Shown: positions 49,661-57,909 of the stretch, one piece after another
Numbering within the stretch: the stretch's first letter is position 1
How the letters are laid out: each line of letters opens with the position of its first letter
Assembly: GCF_000308675.1 (NCBI RefSeq)
Contig: NZ_BAGE01000125.1
Coordinates: 1 to 60,181 of the forward strand
Direction: 5' to 3'
DNA length: 60,181 nt
Origin: Nocardia paucivorans NBRC 100373
GTDB lineage: Bacteria > Actinomycetota > Actinomycetes > Mycobacteriales > Mycobacteriaceae
The notes under the pieces: model-generated
The model's input: the letters and a program-made list of their open reading frames with translations, nothing else
What the model was told of the DNA's origin: nothing
Database searches by the model: none
Translations under genes and position numbers: made by a program

Positions 49661-52044
49661 CACGGCGAACCGTGGTCGGTCCCCGCGTCGGCGAGGAGGC
49701 GGTGGGCGCGGGCCAGGGTCGGGTCGTCCTCCACGCCGGGAACCGCCGCGAGGATCTCCGCCAATCGGCTCGCGGTCACCGGCGGCAGCGCATCGGAACG
49801 CACGGCGTACGCCGCCCGTTCGGCCACGGCGCGCAGGGCCGCGACCGTCTCGTTCCCCGGCTCCGCGAGAGCGGTTGTCGCATAACGGAACTGTTCGACG
49901 ATGCGTTGCTCCACATCCTGCTGCGGGTAGGCCGACACCGCCGCGATATCGAGATAGGCGCGGACCACCTTGAGCATCAGGCGAAGGGACCGCTCGGGAT
50001 CGTCGTCCGGCGCTTCCTCACCCGCCTCCAGATATCGGTCCACCGCCTCCCAACCGTGCAGCGGGTCGCCGGTGTCCTCGCAGCGTCGGACCAGAACGTC
50101 CCCGAGTTGCTCGGTCAGTTCCGTCCGCGTCGTGGCGTTCGGTTCCACGGTGTCGAGCGCGGTGCGCAGGACCCGGCCCGCGTCGCTCAGGAAATCGGGT
50201 CCGCCGGCGGCCTCGTAGCGCAGCAACAACAGCCGGCTCAGCTCCGTCAACGTCGGTACCGTGTCGTCCTCGCCGAGTTCGGCCAGCACCGTCTTGGCCA
50301 TGGCGATCGCCTCGTCGAGGCAGCGCAGCTCGCCGGTGCGTTCCCACTGCCGCCGCAGCGTGCCCGTCACCCGCAGCACCAACTCCGCTCGTCGCGGGTG
50401 CCCGATCGGCAGGGTTCGCAGCGCCTCCTGCGCCGCCGCCGATACCGCCTCCCCATCGCCGTGCCGCAGCGCGGCCGCCACCGCGCCGAGGGCATCGGCG
50501 TACCGCTGCTCCTCGTCGGAGGTCGGCGGTTCATCGGGCGGGGTGGGGAAGTTCGGCGCGATCCGGCGCAGGGTCTCGGGCGACAGGTACGCGAATGGGG
50601 TCTGGCCCTCGGTCGACTGCGAGACGGTGGCACGGAATACCGAGCCCGGTACGTCGTAGCGCTGGGTGATGAATCGGGATACCGACGACAGCACCTCGGT
50701 GGCCTGGCTGCGCGGCAGAGCGCGCCGCAGCACATCGGCCACCCCCGGCCGGAAGGTGAACATCCGGCTGTCCTCGGGCACGGTGTACGGCGGCGCCGAA
50801 CCGGTGGTGGCGTCCTCGATCAGGCCGCCGGCCAGCACCTCGGCGAGCACACTGCGGCTGCTGCCCGGCAGCACCGCCTGCTGCACCAGTCGCATGATCG
50901 GCAGCACCAGCGGAACCTGGGCCAGCGCGGCGGCCAGCCGGAACGCCTCCGGCGAGGACGCCGCCCGGAAACGCCGCACCTGCTCGGTGGCCCCCACCCC
51001 CAGCTCCGCCTCCTGGAGTTCGGCCAGGGAGCGGGCGCGTTCGATCCGGTCCGGAGCCGGTCGGCGCAGCAGCGGATAACCGACAGTAAGGCGTTCACCC
51101 GCCAACAACTGCGCCCACGGCCCGACCCAGTCGGGGGTCAACTCGATAACCGGGACAGGGGTGAGGGCATCGTCGGCGGGGGTGAGCACACGCAACGGCG
51201 AGGGGCGATCCGGGATCACGGAGGTTATCCGTCCCTGCCCCCATTCCAGGCCGGTTCGCCGCCACAGATGGTTCGGCAGGGTCTGCACGATCGCGACCGG
51301 GGTCCGTGCCGCCAGTCGTTCCAGCGCGGCCGCCGCGGTACCGCGCACCCAGGCATCGCCCAGGCAGGCGGTGAAAACCATGATCACCCGGCGGCCGGTG
51401 GGGTCGTTCAACGCCGACAACGGGCGGTTCGCCGCATCGTGGGGGCGGGTCGCCAACCGCGGCTCACCGGCGTCGTCCGCGTCGAGATACCACACCGTCA
51501 CCCGGCGGAAGCCGACCGTGTCCATGAGCGCGCGCACCGCGTCGACCAACCCGCTCCACGCCGCCATCGACGCGTGCCGATCGAAAACCACCGCCGCTTC
51601 CCGCTGCCGCACCGGCACCGCGCGGGTGACCGGCCACGCGATCGAGGTGCGGGCGGCCCGCTCCACCGTCGCCGTCTCGTCGAATTCACGTTGCCGCGGG
51701 TCGGGGATTCGGCGGGACAGCGGACGCAGTTCGCCGAGCAGACGTCCGGCGGAATCGAGCGGTGACGGGGCCGGAATATCGACCTCGGGACGGTACCGCC
51801 ACTCCTGCGCCGTACCGCGTCGCGCGACGGGCGGTGGTTCGCGCGGTATCAACGGTCGGCTCTGCCCACCGGACGAGTGGACGGGCGCGGCGCGGGGATC
51901 GGGCTCGGCCGGTGGAGGTTCCGGGGCCGGGGCCGTCTCCGCCCGGTCGTCGATATGCCGGGCCAGCCAGAGGGCTTCCGCGACGACGCCACCGTCCACG
52001 TCGATGCCGCGCAGTGCGTCGAGAAGGTCGGACAAGGTCGCCAT
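49660..52044 (-). CDS. SAV_2336-type protein with degenerate vWA domain
   Basis: 794 aa from ATG 52044 (GGAGG upstream). The N-terminus, ATLSDLLDALRGIDVDGGVVAEALWLARHI, is the SAV_2336-type domain seen in FxS and VMAP gene clusters. A Pro-rich linker follows. Residues ~148-330 are vWA-like: AAVVFDRHASMAAWSGLVDAV holds D-R-H-A-S where a metal-binding site would read D-x-S-x-S, then VIMVFTACLGDAWVRG. The C-terminal ~430 residues are TPR-like helical repeats. It likely partners the MoxR ATPase coded just before it (stop and start 1-2 bases apart). Confidence 0.75.
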   Translation of the reverse strand: MATLSDLLDALRGIDVDGGVVAEALWLARHIDDRAETAPAPEPPPAEPDPRAAPVHSSGGQSRPLIPREPPPVARRGTAQEWRYRPEVDIPAPSPLDSAGRLLGELRPLSRRIPDPRQREFDETATVERAARTSIAWPVTRAVPVRQREAAVVFDRHASMAAWSGLVDAVRALMDTVGFRRVTVWYLDADDAGEPRLATRPHDAANRPLSALNDPTGRRVIMVFTACLGDAWVRGTAAAALERLAARTPVAIVQTLPNHLWRRTGLEWGQGRITSVIPDRPSPLRVLTPADDALTPVPVIELTPDWVGPWAQLLAGERLTVGYPLLRRPAPDRIERARSLAELQEAELGVGATEQVRRFRAASSPEAFRLAAALAQVPLVLPIMRLVQQAVLPGSSRSVLAEVLAGGLIEDATTGSAPPYTVPEDSRMFTFRPGVADVLRRALPRSQATEVLSSVSRFITQRYDVPGSVFRATVSQSTEGQTPFAYLSPETLRRIAPNFPTPPDEPPTSDEEQRYADALGAVAAALRHGDGEAVSAAAQEALRTLPIGHPRRAELVLRVTGTLRRQWERTGELRCLDEAIAMAKTVLAELGEDDTVPTLTELSRLLLLRYEAAGGPDFLSDAGRVLRTALDTVEPNATTRTELTEQLGDVLVRRCEDTGDPLHGWEAVDRYLEAGEEAPDDDPERSLRLMLKVVRAYLDIAAVSAYPQQDVEQRIVEQFRYATTALAEPGNETVAALRAVAERAAYAVRSDALPPVTASRLAEILAAVPGVEDDPTLARAHRLLADAGTDHGSP

Positions 52045-52045
52045 C

Positions 52046-53062
52046 TCAGCCTCCGGCATCCGTCGGTTGCAGCAGCCGCTCGGCCAATTGCCGTCGGTCC
52101 ACGCCCTCGGCCTGGGTCAGGACGTGTAGGGCGATGAGCAAACGGTCGGTCGGCAACGCTCCCAGTTCACTGCGTCGACGAATGAAATCATCGATGATAT
52201 CGCCGTATTCGTCCACCACCGCACTTCCCAGATGTGCGGCCACCACCCGTTCCAGCTGCGGTCGATCGGGTTTGCCCAGACGCAGTTGCAGGCACCGGCG
52301 CAGAAACGCGGGCGGGAACTCGCGCTCGCCGTTACTGGTCATGATGATCACCGGGAACGCGTTGCACTGCACGAACCCGTCCCGGATCGGCACCCGCTCC
52401 CGACCCTCGTGGGTGAAGACCTCCACCTCGGGCAGGTGCGCGCGCACCCGGCGGAGCTCATCGATGTGATATTCGCCGTTCTCGAAGACGTGCAGCAGAT
52501 CGTTGGGCAGATCGATATCGGCCTTATCGATCTCATCGATCAGCAGCACGCGCGGCCGCCGATACGGAAGCAGGGCCGTGCCGAGCGGGCCGAGGGTGAT
52601 GTAGTCGGCCATATCGCGGCCGTCCCCGGTGGCCTGCGCGTTGCCCCGGAGCTGGGCCTCTTCGAATCTGCGCAGCGCGTCGTAGTGATAGAGACCCTCC
52701 CCGAGGGAGCTGCGACTGGTGATCGGCCAGTGCAGCACCGGGCCCAGCCCCAGCTCGCGAGCGATCAGATAGGCCAGCGACGATTTGCCGAGGCCGGGGG
52801 CGCCCGAGACCAGCAGCGGCCGTCGGCACAACAGGGCGGCATTGATGATGTCGAGATCGTCGGGGCGCAACTGATGTGCGCCGATCTCGCCGCGACCCAG
52901 CTTCCGGTCCATCTGGGCCGGTTGGTCCGGTTGCGGCTTCGGTGAGGCCAGGACGGGGGATCCGGTGAAGGTGCGGGCGATCATCGGTGGGGGCACGGCG
53001 TCCCAGCCGTCCGGCCGCGGCTCACCCGAACCGCGGAACACGTGCCAATTCGGCGCTGTCAT
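52046..53062 (-). CDS. MoxR-type AAA+ ATPase
   Basis: 338 aa from ATG 53062 (CGGGAG upstream). After a Pro-rich first 50 residues come Walker A GAPGLGKSS (87-95), Walker B RVLLIDEID (171-179), sensor 1 IIMTSNGEREFP and an arginine finger region FLRRCLQLRLG. MoxR proteins act as chaperones or remodelling machines for vWA proteins. The following gene codes for a vWA-like protein, as expected. The preceding gene is the VMAP-like protease, 13 bp away. Cytoplasmic. Confidence 0.9.
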   Translation of the reverse strand: MTAPNWHVFRGSGEPRPDGWDAVPPPMIARTFTGSPVLASPKPQPDQPAQMDRKLGRGEIGAHQLRPDDLDIINAALLCRRPLLVSGAPGLGKSSLAYLIARELGLGPVLHWPITSRSSLGEGLYHYDALRRFEEAQLRGNAQATGDGRDMADYITLGPLGTALLPYRRPRVLLIDEIDKADIDLPNDLLHVFENGEYHIDELRRVRAHLPEVEVFTHEGRERVPIRDGFVQCNAFPVIIMTSNGEREFPPAFLRRCLQLRLGKPDRPQLERVVAAHLGSAVVDEYGDIIDDFIRRRSELGALPTDRLLIALHVLTQAEGVDRRQLAERLLQPTDAGG

Positions 53063-53075
53063 CTGCACTCCCGTC

Positions 53076-55040
53076 TCATGAACTTCGCGGGCCGGCGAGC
53101 GGGTGCGGGCGGCGCTTACTCTGCCCCGGAATATCGAGGATGAAGACCGTGGTGCGCCAGAGCCGGTCTCGCTCATCGGTGGACGGTCTCGCGTCCCGTT
53201 GGTTGTTCCAAACCGTGGTGTACCAATCGACCGGCGGCAATCCTGCCAGGCTTTCCTCGACTCGGCGGCGAAACACGGCCCCCGCGCAGGGTACTTTTTC
53301 CGTATCGTCCGTGGAAGCACCCACCGCGGGCGCCGGCGGGGTGTCGCCCGAACGCGTCGCTGCCGCGGTGGACGCCGGAGCGTCGTAGTGGACCGCGCAC
53401 CGGTCGTTACGCCAGATCGTCACCGGCACCGAATTCGAATGCGCCGCCGTGAGCATCTGGGCCGTGGGAACCTCCGTGACCGCGATCGCGGCGGGCGAGG
53501 GTTCGGGGACGAACAGTTCCTGGAGCGCCGGCAGGTCACGGCCGCGCGGATCGGCGCAGTCGAACCACTCCACCGCGTCGATTCCCCAGCGCTGCAACAC
53601 CTCCCACCGATCCTCCAGCTCGGCGATCTGTTCGCCGCTCTTCTCCCAGGTGCAGCTGCGTCGCAGCCGCATCAGGAATTTGGCGAACGGGCGGGCATCC
53701 GGACGCTGCCAGGTGTAGAGCGGCTCGTCGCCCAGATGTTCGTCGGGGAGCGCGATCACGATCTCCACGGTGTCGCGCCGGCGATAGATATCGTGCAGCA
53801 CCCGGTCCAATTCACGTTTCAGCACCGCTGTGGCCTCGGCGTAGTCGGCACAGCGCCGGCCACCGTCGAGGGCGACGATTTCCCGGTCACCCGTTTTGCG
53901 GGCCAGTTCGACCCGGTACGGCGGCGACGAACGGTCGTCCACCCGCGGGCCCTCCTCGGGAAGGATGATGCCGAACAGGGTCGTGACCTCGTTCGGCGAC
54001 GAACGGGTCGACCGCAGCAAGGCGGCGTATTCCCGGGTCCGCGCCCGCGGGACCATACCCCGGACCTCCGGTAGTTCCCGCAGCCCCGTGGCGAGCGGGG
54101 AGTCGGGGGACAGATGGGCCGCGGTGTGCACACAGAATTTGGCCAGGCCCCATTTCGGTTCCTGGGTATCGGTTCCCATGAACTCGGCCAGATCGCGCAG
54201 GGTGAGGAACCGGGAGGGGTCGTCGGGCGCGTAGAGGTCGAGCAGGGTGTCGAGCAGACCGGCGGGGACACGGCGCTCCTCCGCGGTGGCCGCCCCGGCC
54301 AGTCGGCCGTGGATCTCCACCAGCCAGCGGCGGATAACGGCCTCCTCGGAACCGCCCAGCCGGTCGGTCCACGCCTGACGCTCGTGGTGATAGGCATCGT
54401 GCCCGGTGACGAGCCGGTCGTACAGCTCCGGATCGCACACTCGGCGCAGGCCGGGGAGCAGACAGGCCACCGCACCGCCCTGGGCGGCCCCGATATGCTC
54501 GCTCGCCTTGACCAGTCCGATCACCCCGCCGTGCCGCACCGACCACACCGGTCCGCCCGACATGCCCTTGACCACCGCCCGGCTGCCGTCGACGGTGAAG
54601 AACGGCGGATTCTGCCGCGAATGGGTCTCCCGAACCCGGTACTGGTCGTACAGTTCCAGAACCCGCGGGGGAAAAGCCGCGTTCAGCGCGCAGACGACCA
54701 GTTCGTCGCCGTGGTCGGGCAGCGCATCGGCCATGAGCACACACGGCGCCGCGACCTCGTCCGGTCGTTCGAGTCGCAGCACGGCCAGGTCTTCGAAGGT
54801 CCACCGACCCTGCCGGTCGGGTGGGTCCGCGGCCACGACCGTGGCGCCGCACGCACTGCCTTCGCCGAATTCCAGCCGGACCCGGGCTCGGGGATCCGGT
54901 GGTACGACATGGGCCGCCGTCACCGCGTAGTCGGGGGCCACTCGAAACGCGGTACCGATGCGTTCGGCGTCCGCTTCGTCGCGGCTCACCGCCGCGGTGG
55001 CGGGTTCGAGTAGATCCCGTATCTCGGCGTGCCCCGGCAC
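53076..55040 (-). CDS. Trypsin-like protease with VMAP-like C-terminus
   Basis: 654 aa from GTG 55040. The protease domain (residues ~15-200) keeps the triad: His in VTAAHVV (44), Asp in FEDLAVLRL (84) and Ser in GMSGGPVW (161). A helical effector-associated region (~210-350) follows. From ~385 to 510 comes a VMAP-C-like part: VEIVIALPDEHLGDEPLYTW, RSCTWEKS… and DRWEVL. A Pro-rich linker and a short end domain close the protein. It has no signal peptide, so it acts inside the cell, presumably when unleashed by the MoxR/vWA partners. Confidence 0.85.
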   Translation of the reverse strand: MPGHAEIRDLLEPATAAVSRDEADAERIGTAFRVAPDYAVTAAHVVPPDPRARVRLEFGEGSACGATVVAADPPDRQGRWTFEDLAVLRLERPDEVAAPCVLMADALPDHGDELVVCALNAAFPPRVLELYDQYRVRETHSRQNPPFFTVDGSRAVVKGMSGGPVWSVRHGGVIGLVKASEHIGAAQGGAVACLLPGLRRVCDPELYDRLVTGHDAYHHERQAWTDRLGGSEEAVIRRWLVEIHGRLAGAATAEERRVPAGLLDTLLDLYAPDDPSRFLTLRDLAEFMGTDTQEPKWGLAKFCVHTAAHLSPDSPLATGLRELPEVRGMVPRARTREYAALLRSTRSSPNEVTTLFGIILPEEGPRVDDRSSPPYRVELARKTGDREIVALDGGRRCADYAEATAVLKRELDRVLHDIYRRRDTVEIVIALPDEHLGDEPLYTWQRPDARPFAKFLMRLRRSCTWEKSGEQIAELEDRWEVLQRWGIDAVEWFDCADPRGRDLPALQELFVPEPSPAAIAVTEVPTAQMLTAAHSNSVPVTIWRNDRCAVHYDAPASTAAATRSGDTPPAPAVGASTDDTEKVPCAGAVFRRRVEESLAGLPPVDWYTTVWNNQRDARPSTDERDRLWRTTVFILDIPGQSKRRPHPLAGPRSS

Positions 55041-55053
55041 GGCCCAGGCCCCC

Positions 55054-55380
55054 TTACTCTCCGGTGGACGCGGCGCCCGGATTCCATTTCAGGGTGACCT
55101 TCAGTGAGGCCTTCGCCCCGCCCGACGCCAACACCGCCACGACCTTGCCGGCGTCGAGGGCCAGCTCCAGTCCGAATTCGACGGCGATCCGATCCGGTTT
55201 CAATCCGTCGACACTCCGATGCACCGAGGTCGCGACACTTCTGATCGTCGGACCGAGATTGTCGAGCCGAAACCGGTCGCGCAGACCCACGTCCACTCCG
55301 GTCTGCGCTGTCTCCGCTTCCTCGATCTGCGCGTAGATCACCGCGCCGTCCGGCATTTCGACGCGTTCGATATGCGTCAC
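55054..55380 (-). CDS. Trypsin-co-occurring domain protein (CU044_2847 type)
   Basis: 108 aa from GTG 55380, with GGGGGCGG five bases upstream (the longer frame to 55482 has no start signal). It starts with a β-strand segment (MPDGAVIYAQIEEAE), then helices, then VEFGLELALDAGKVVAVLASG…ASLKVTLKWNP, the signature of the small trypsin-co-occurring domain found next to such proteases. It is the first gene of the eight-gene operon, 13 bp before the protease, and perhaps acts as its regulator, guide or substrate. Confidence 0.85.
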   Translation of the reverse strand: MTHIERVEMPDGAVIYAQIEEAETAQTGVDVGLRDRFRLDNLGPTIRSVATSVHRSVDGLKPDRIAVEFGLELALDAGKVVAVLASGGAKASLKVTLKWNPGAASTGE

Positions 55381-55514
55381 AACCGCCCCCACTTCCGGTC
55401 TCGGGTCCAATGGTCCACGATACCGGCGCGGTGCCCGCGCGGTATCCGAATACGCGAACACCGGCCATGGTCCAGCAGCCACGGCGCCACTGTCTTGCCT
55501 GTCGCGGATGACGC

Positions 55515-55544
55515 ATTAGATCATCGAAACAGCCTGAACGGCAA
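55515..55544 (-). promoter_or_regulatory. Candidate sigma-A-type promoter of the conflict/RiPP operon
   Basis: On the minus strand TTGCCG (-35, 55539-55544) and TCTAAT (-10, 55515-55520) are separated by 18 bases. The start of transcription would be near 55508, giving a 5' leader of about 130 nt before GTG 55380. No other promoter-like spacing was found in the 240-bp gap. Confidence 0.35.
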
Positions 55545-55564
55545 GGTTTTCGGTAAACCATACG

Positions 55565-55606
55565 GAAAAGGAAACCGCCCGGGTAACGGTCGTGTTTCCC
55601 GGGCGG
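55565..55606 (-). terminator. Intrinsic terminator of the lip operon
   Basis: CCGCCCGGG (55575-55583) and CCCGGGCGG (55598-55606) form a perfect 9-bp GC stem with a 14-base loop. On the minus strand it is followed by TTTCCTTTTCC. It lies 17 bases after the lipA stop codon and separates the lip operon from the promoter of the next operon. Confidence 0.8.
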
Positions 55607-55622
55607 TGGTATCGATCGGTGT

Positions 55623-56639
55623 TCAGCTGCCGAAACGCGACAGCACCGCGCTCGCCTCCTGGGCGGCGGTGCCCTCTTCGGCGAGATGCGCCATGGCCGC
55701 GGGGATCTCGCGCCCGTGATGGGCCATCGCCTGGGCGTAGAGGCGGCCGGCGCGGTAGGACGAACGAACCAGCGGTCCCGCCATCACACCGGCGAAACCG
55801 ATCTCCTCGGCGACCTTCGAATGCCGGACGAACTCTTCCGGTTTCACCCAGCGGTCCACCGGATGATGCCGGGGGGACGGACGCAGGTACTGGGTGATGG
55901 TGAGGATGTCGCAGCCCGCCTCGTGCAGGTCACGCATGGCCTGGGTGACCTCCTCGGGGGTTTCGCCCATACCGAGGATGAGGTTGGACTTGGTGACCAG
56001 GCCGGCCTCGCGGGCGGCGGTGATAACCGCCAGGGAGCGCTCGTAGCGGAACGCCGGACGGATACGCCGGAAGATTCGAGGCACCGTCTCCAGGTTGTGG
56101 GCGAGCACCTCGGGGCGGGAGGAGAACACCTCCGCCAACTGGTCGGGATCGGCGTTGAAATCGGGGATGAGGAGTTCGACGCCGGTATTGGGATTGAGTT
56201 TCTTGATGGCGCGGACGGTTTCGGCGTACAGCCAGGCGCCGCCGTCGTCGAGATCGTCGCGGGCGACACCGGTGATGGTGGAATAACGCAACCCCATGGC
56301 CTGGACACTCTCGGCGACGCGACGGGGCTCGTCCCGGTCGAGGGCGGCCGGTTTACCGGTGTCGATCTGGCAGAAATCGCAACGGCGGGTGCACTGTTCA
56401 CCGCCGATGAGGAATGTCGCCTCGCGATCCTCCCAGCATTCGAAGATGTTCGGGCAGCCGGCCTCCTCGCACACGGTGTGCAGGCCTTCGCGTTTCACCA
56501 GACCCTTGAGTTCGGAGTACTCCGGGCCCATGGTGGCGCGGGTGCGGATCCATTTCGGTTTGCGCTCGATCGGGGTCTCGGCATTACGGGCCTCGATACG
56601 CAGCAGTTTGCGGCCGGCGGGGGCCTGGGCGGAAGTCAC
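55623..56639 (-). CDS. lipA: Lipoyl synthase
   Basis: 338 aa from GTG 56639, which overlaps the lipB stop. It contains both iron-sulfur clusters: the auxiliary CEEAGCPNIFEC (C-x4-C-x5-C) and the radical SAM CTRRCDFC (C-x3-C-x2-C). SPRHHPVDRWVKPEEF near the end is also conserved. It inserts two sulfur atoms into octanoyl groups on lipoyl domains, using SAM, such as that of the E2 protein encoded upstream in this locus. Confidence 0.97.
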   Translation of the reverse strand: MTSAQAPAGRKLLRIEARNAETPIERKPKWIRTRATMGPEYSELKGLVKREGLHTVCEEAGCPNIFECWEDREATFLIGGEQCTRRCDFCQIDTGKPAALDRDEPRRVAESVQAMGLRYSTITGVARDDLDDGGAWLYAETVRAIKKLNPNTGVELLIPDFNADPDQLAEVFSSRPEVLAHNLETVPRIFRRIRPAFRYERSLAVITAAREAGLVTKSNLILGMGETPEEVTQAMRDLHEAGCDILTITQYLRPSPRHHPVDRWVKPEEFVRHSKVAEEIGFAGVMAGPLVRSSYRAGRLYAQAMAHHGREIPAAMAHLAEEGTAAQEASAVLSRFGS

Positions 56640-57385
56640 GAAACCTGCTCCACTTTCGTCTCGTTCGCCGGGGCGCGGGGGATATCGTGCGCGGTGACGG
56701 GCAGATCACCCTCGAGGGCGGCGATAATGGCCTCGGCGGCTTGGGGGCGGACCTCGGCGACGGTGACCTCACGGCCGAGCTCACGCGACAGTGTGGTGGT
56801 GCCGACATCGCGGATACCGCACGGAATGATGGTGCCGAACGCGTCGAGGTCGGGATTGCAGTTCAGGGAGATCCCGTGCATGGCGACACCGCGCTGCACC
56901 CGGATACCGATGGAGGCGATCTTGCGTTCGGGCCGCAGCGGGCCGTCGGCGGCCAACCAGACCCCGGAGCGGCCTTCCACCCGGCCGCATTCCACGCCGA
57001 GGTCGGTGATCACCTGGATGAGGGCCTGCTCGAGGCGGCGCACGTAATCGACCACATCAATGGGTTCGGCCAGGCGGATGATCGGATAGCCGACCAGCTG
57101 GCCGGGACCGTGCCAGGTGATCTTGCCGCCGCGGTCGGTCTGTACGACCGGGCTGCCGTCGACGGGCATGTCCTCCGGCTGGGTGCGCCGGCCCGCGGTG
57201 TATACCGACGGGTGTTCGAGCAGCAGCAGATGGTCGGAGCCGCTGTCCGCGGCGCGCTGTTCGGCGAGGGAACGTTGGAGGTCCCACGCCTGCTGATAGT
57301 CGATGAGGCCCAGATCGCGCACGACGACGGGTGTGGTGTCGTAGCGAGCCGACCGGGTGGCGGTGCGCGTGTTGTTCACCTTCAT
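56636..57385 (-). CDS. lipB: Octanoyl-[ACP]:protein N-octanoyltransferase
   Basis: 249 aa from ATG 57385, overlapping the stop of the GNAT gene. The signatures DRGGKITWHGPGQLVGYPI, KIASIGIRV (Lys) and IIPCGIRD (the Cys nucleophile, thioester-forming) are present. It transfers octanoate from acyl carrier protein to lipoyl domains, the step before LipA. The start at 57385 is preferred over the open frame to 57682 because homologues begin at this region. Confidence 0.96.
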   Translation of the reverse strand: MKVNNTRTATRSARYDTTPVVVRDLGLIDYQQAWDLQRSLAEQRAADSGSDHLLLLEHPSVYTAGRRTQPEDMPVDGSPVVQTDRGGKITWHGPGQLVGYPIIRLAEPIDVVDYVRRLEQALIQVITDLGVECGRVEGRSGVWLAADGPLRPERKIASIGIRVQRGVAMHGISLNCNPDLDAFGTIIPCGIRDVGTTTLSRELGREVTVAEVRPQAAEAIIAALEGDLPVTAHDIPRAPANETKVEQVS

Positions 57386-57909
57386 GACGTTACGCCCATC
57401 TCGATCGTGAGCTGCATCAGTGTCAGGTCCATCCAGCGGTCGAACTTGCGGCCCACCTCCGGCAACACGCCGACGGTGCGGAAACCGAAACGCTCGTGCA
57501 GGGCGATGGAGGCGGTATTGCCGGATTCGATGGCGGCGATCACAGCGTGCACGTCGCCCGCGCGCCGGGCCCGGGCGATCAACTCGGTGAGCAGGGCCGT
57601 CGCCACACCGCGCCGGTGGAAACGCTCGTCGACGTAGACCGAGTCCTCCACGGTGTGGCGGTAACCGATCTTGGGGCGCCACGGACCGTACGTGGCATAA
57701 CCGGCCAGTTCGCCGTCGATCTCGGCGGCGAGGACCGGCCGGCCGGCCGCGGTGCGGTTGCGGAACCAGGCCAGGCGCTCGTCGAGCTCCACCGGTTCGG
57801 TATCCCAGATGGCGGTGGTCTCCGCGATCGCCCGGTTGTGGATGACGAGGATGGCGGGCAGATCCTCCATGCGGGCGTCGCGGATGGTGATGACGCCGGC
57901 GGCGGTCAT
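57382..57909 (-). CDS. GNAT acetyltransferase, phosphinothricin-acetyltransferase-like
   Basis: 175 aa from ATG 57909. GNAT motif A is seen in VYVDERFHRRGVATALLTELI and motif B in IESGNTASIALHERFGFRTVGVL. The N-terminus (ITIRDARMEDLPAILVIHNRAIAETTAIWDTEPV) resembles PAT/bar-type N-acetyltransferases. It uses acetyl-CoA, and the acceptor is unknown (an amino-acid analogue is likely). It is inserted between the epimerase and lipB genes, with 4-bp overlaps at both sides. Confidence 0.85.
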   Translation of the reverse strand: MTAAGVITIRDARMEDLPAILVIHNRAIAETTAIWDTEPVELDERLAWFRNRTAAGRPVLAAEIDGELAGYATYGPWRPKIGYRHTVEDSVYVDERFHRRGVATALLTELIARARRAGDVHAVIAAIESGNTASIALHERFGFRTVGVLPEVGRKFDRWMDLTLMQLTIEMGVTS

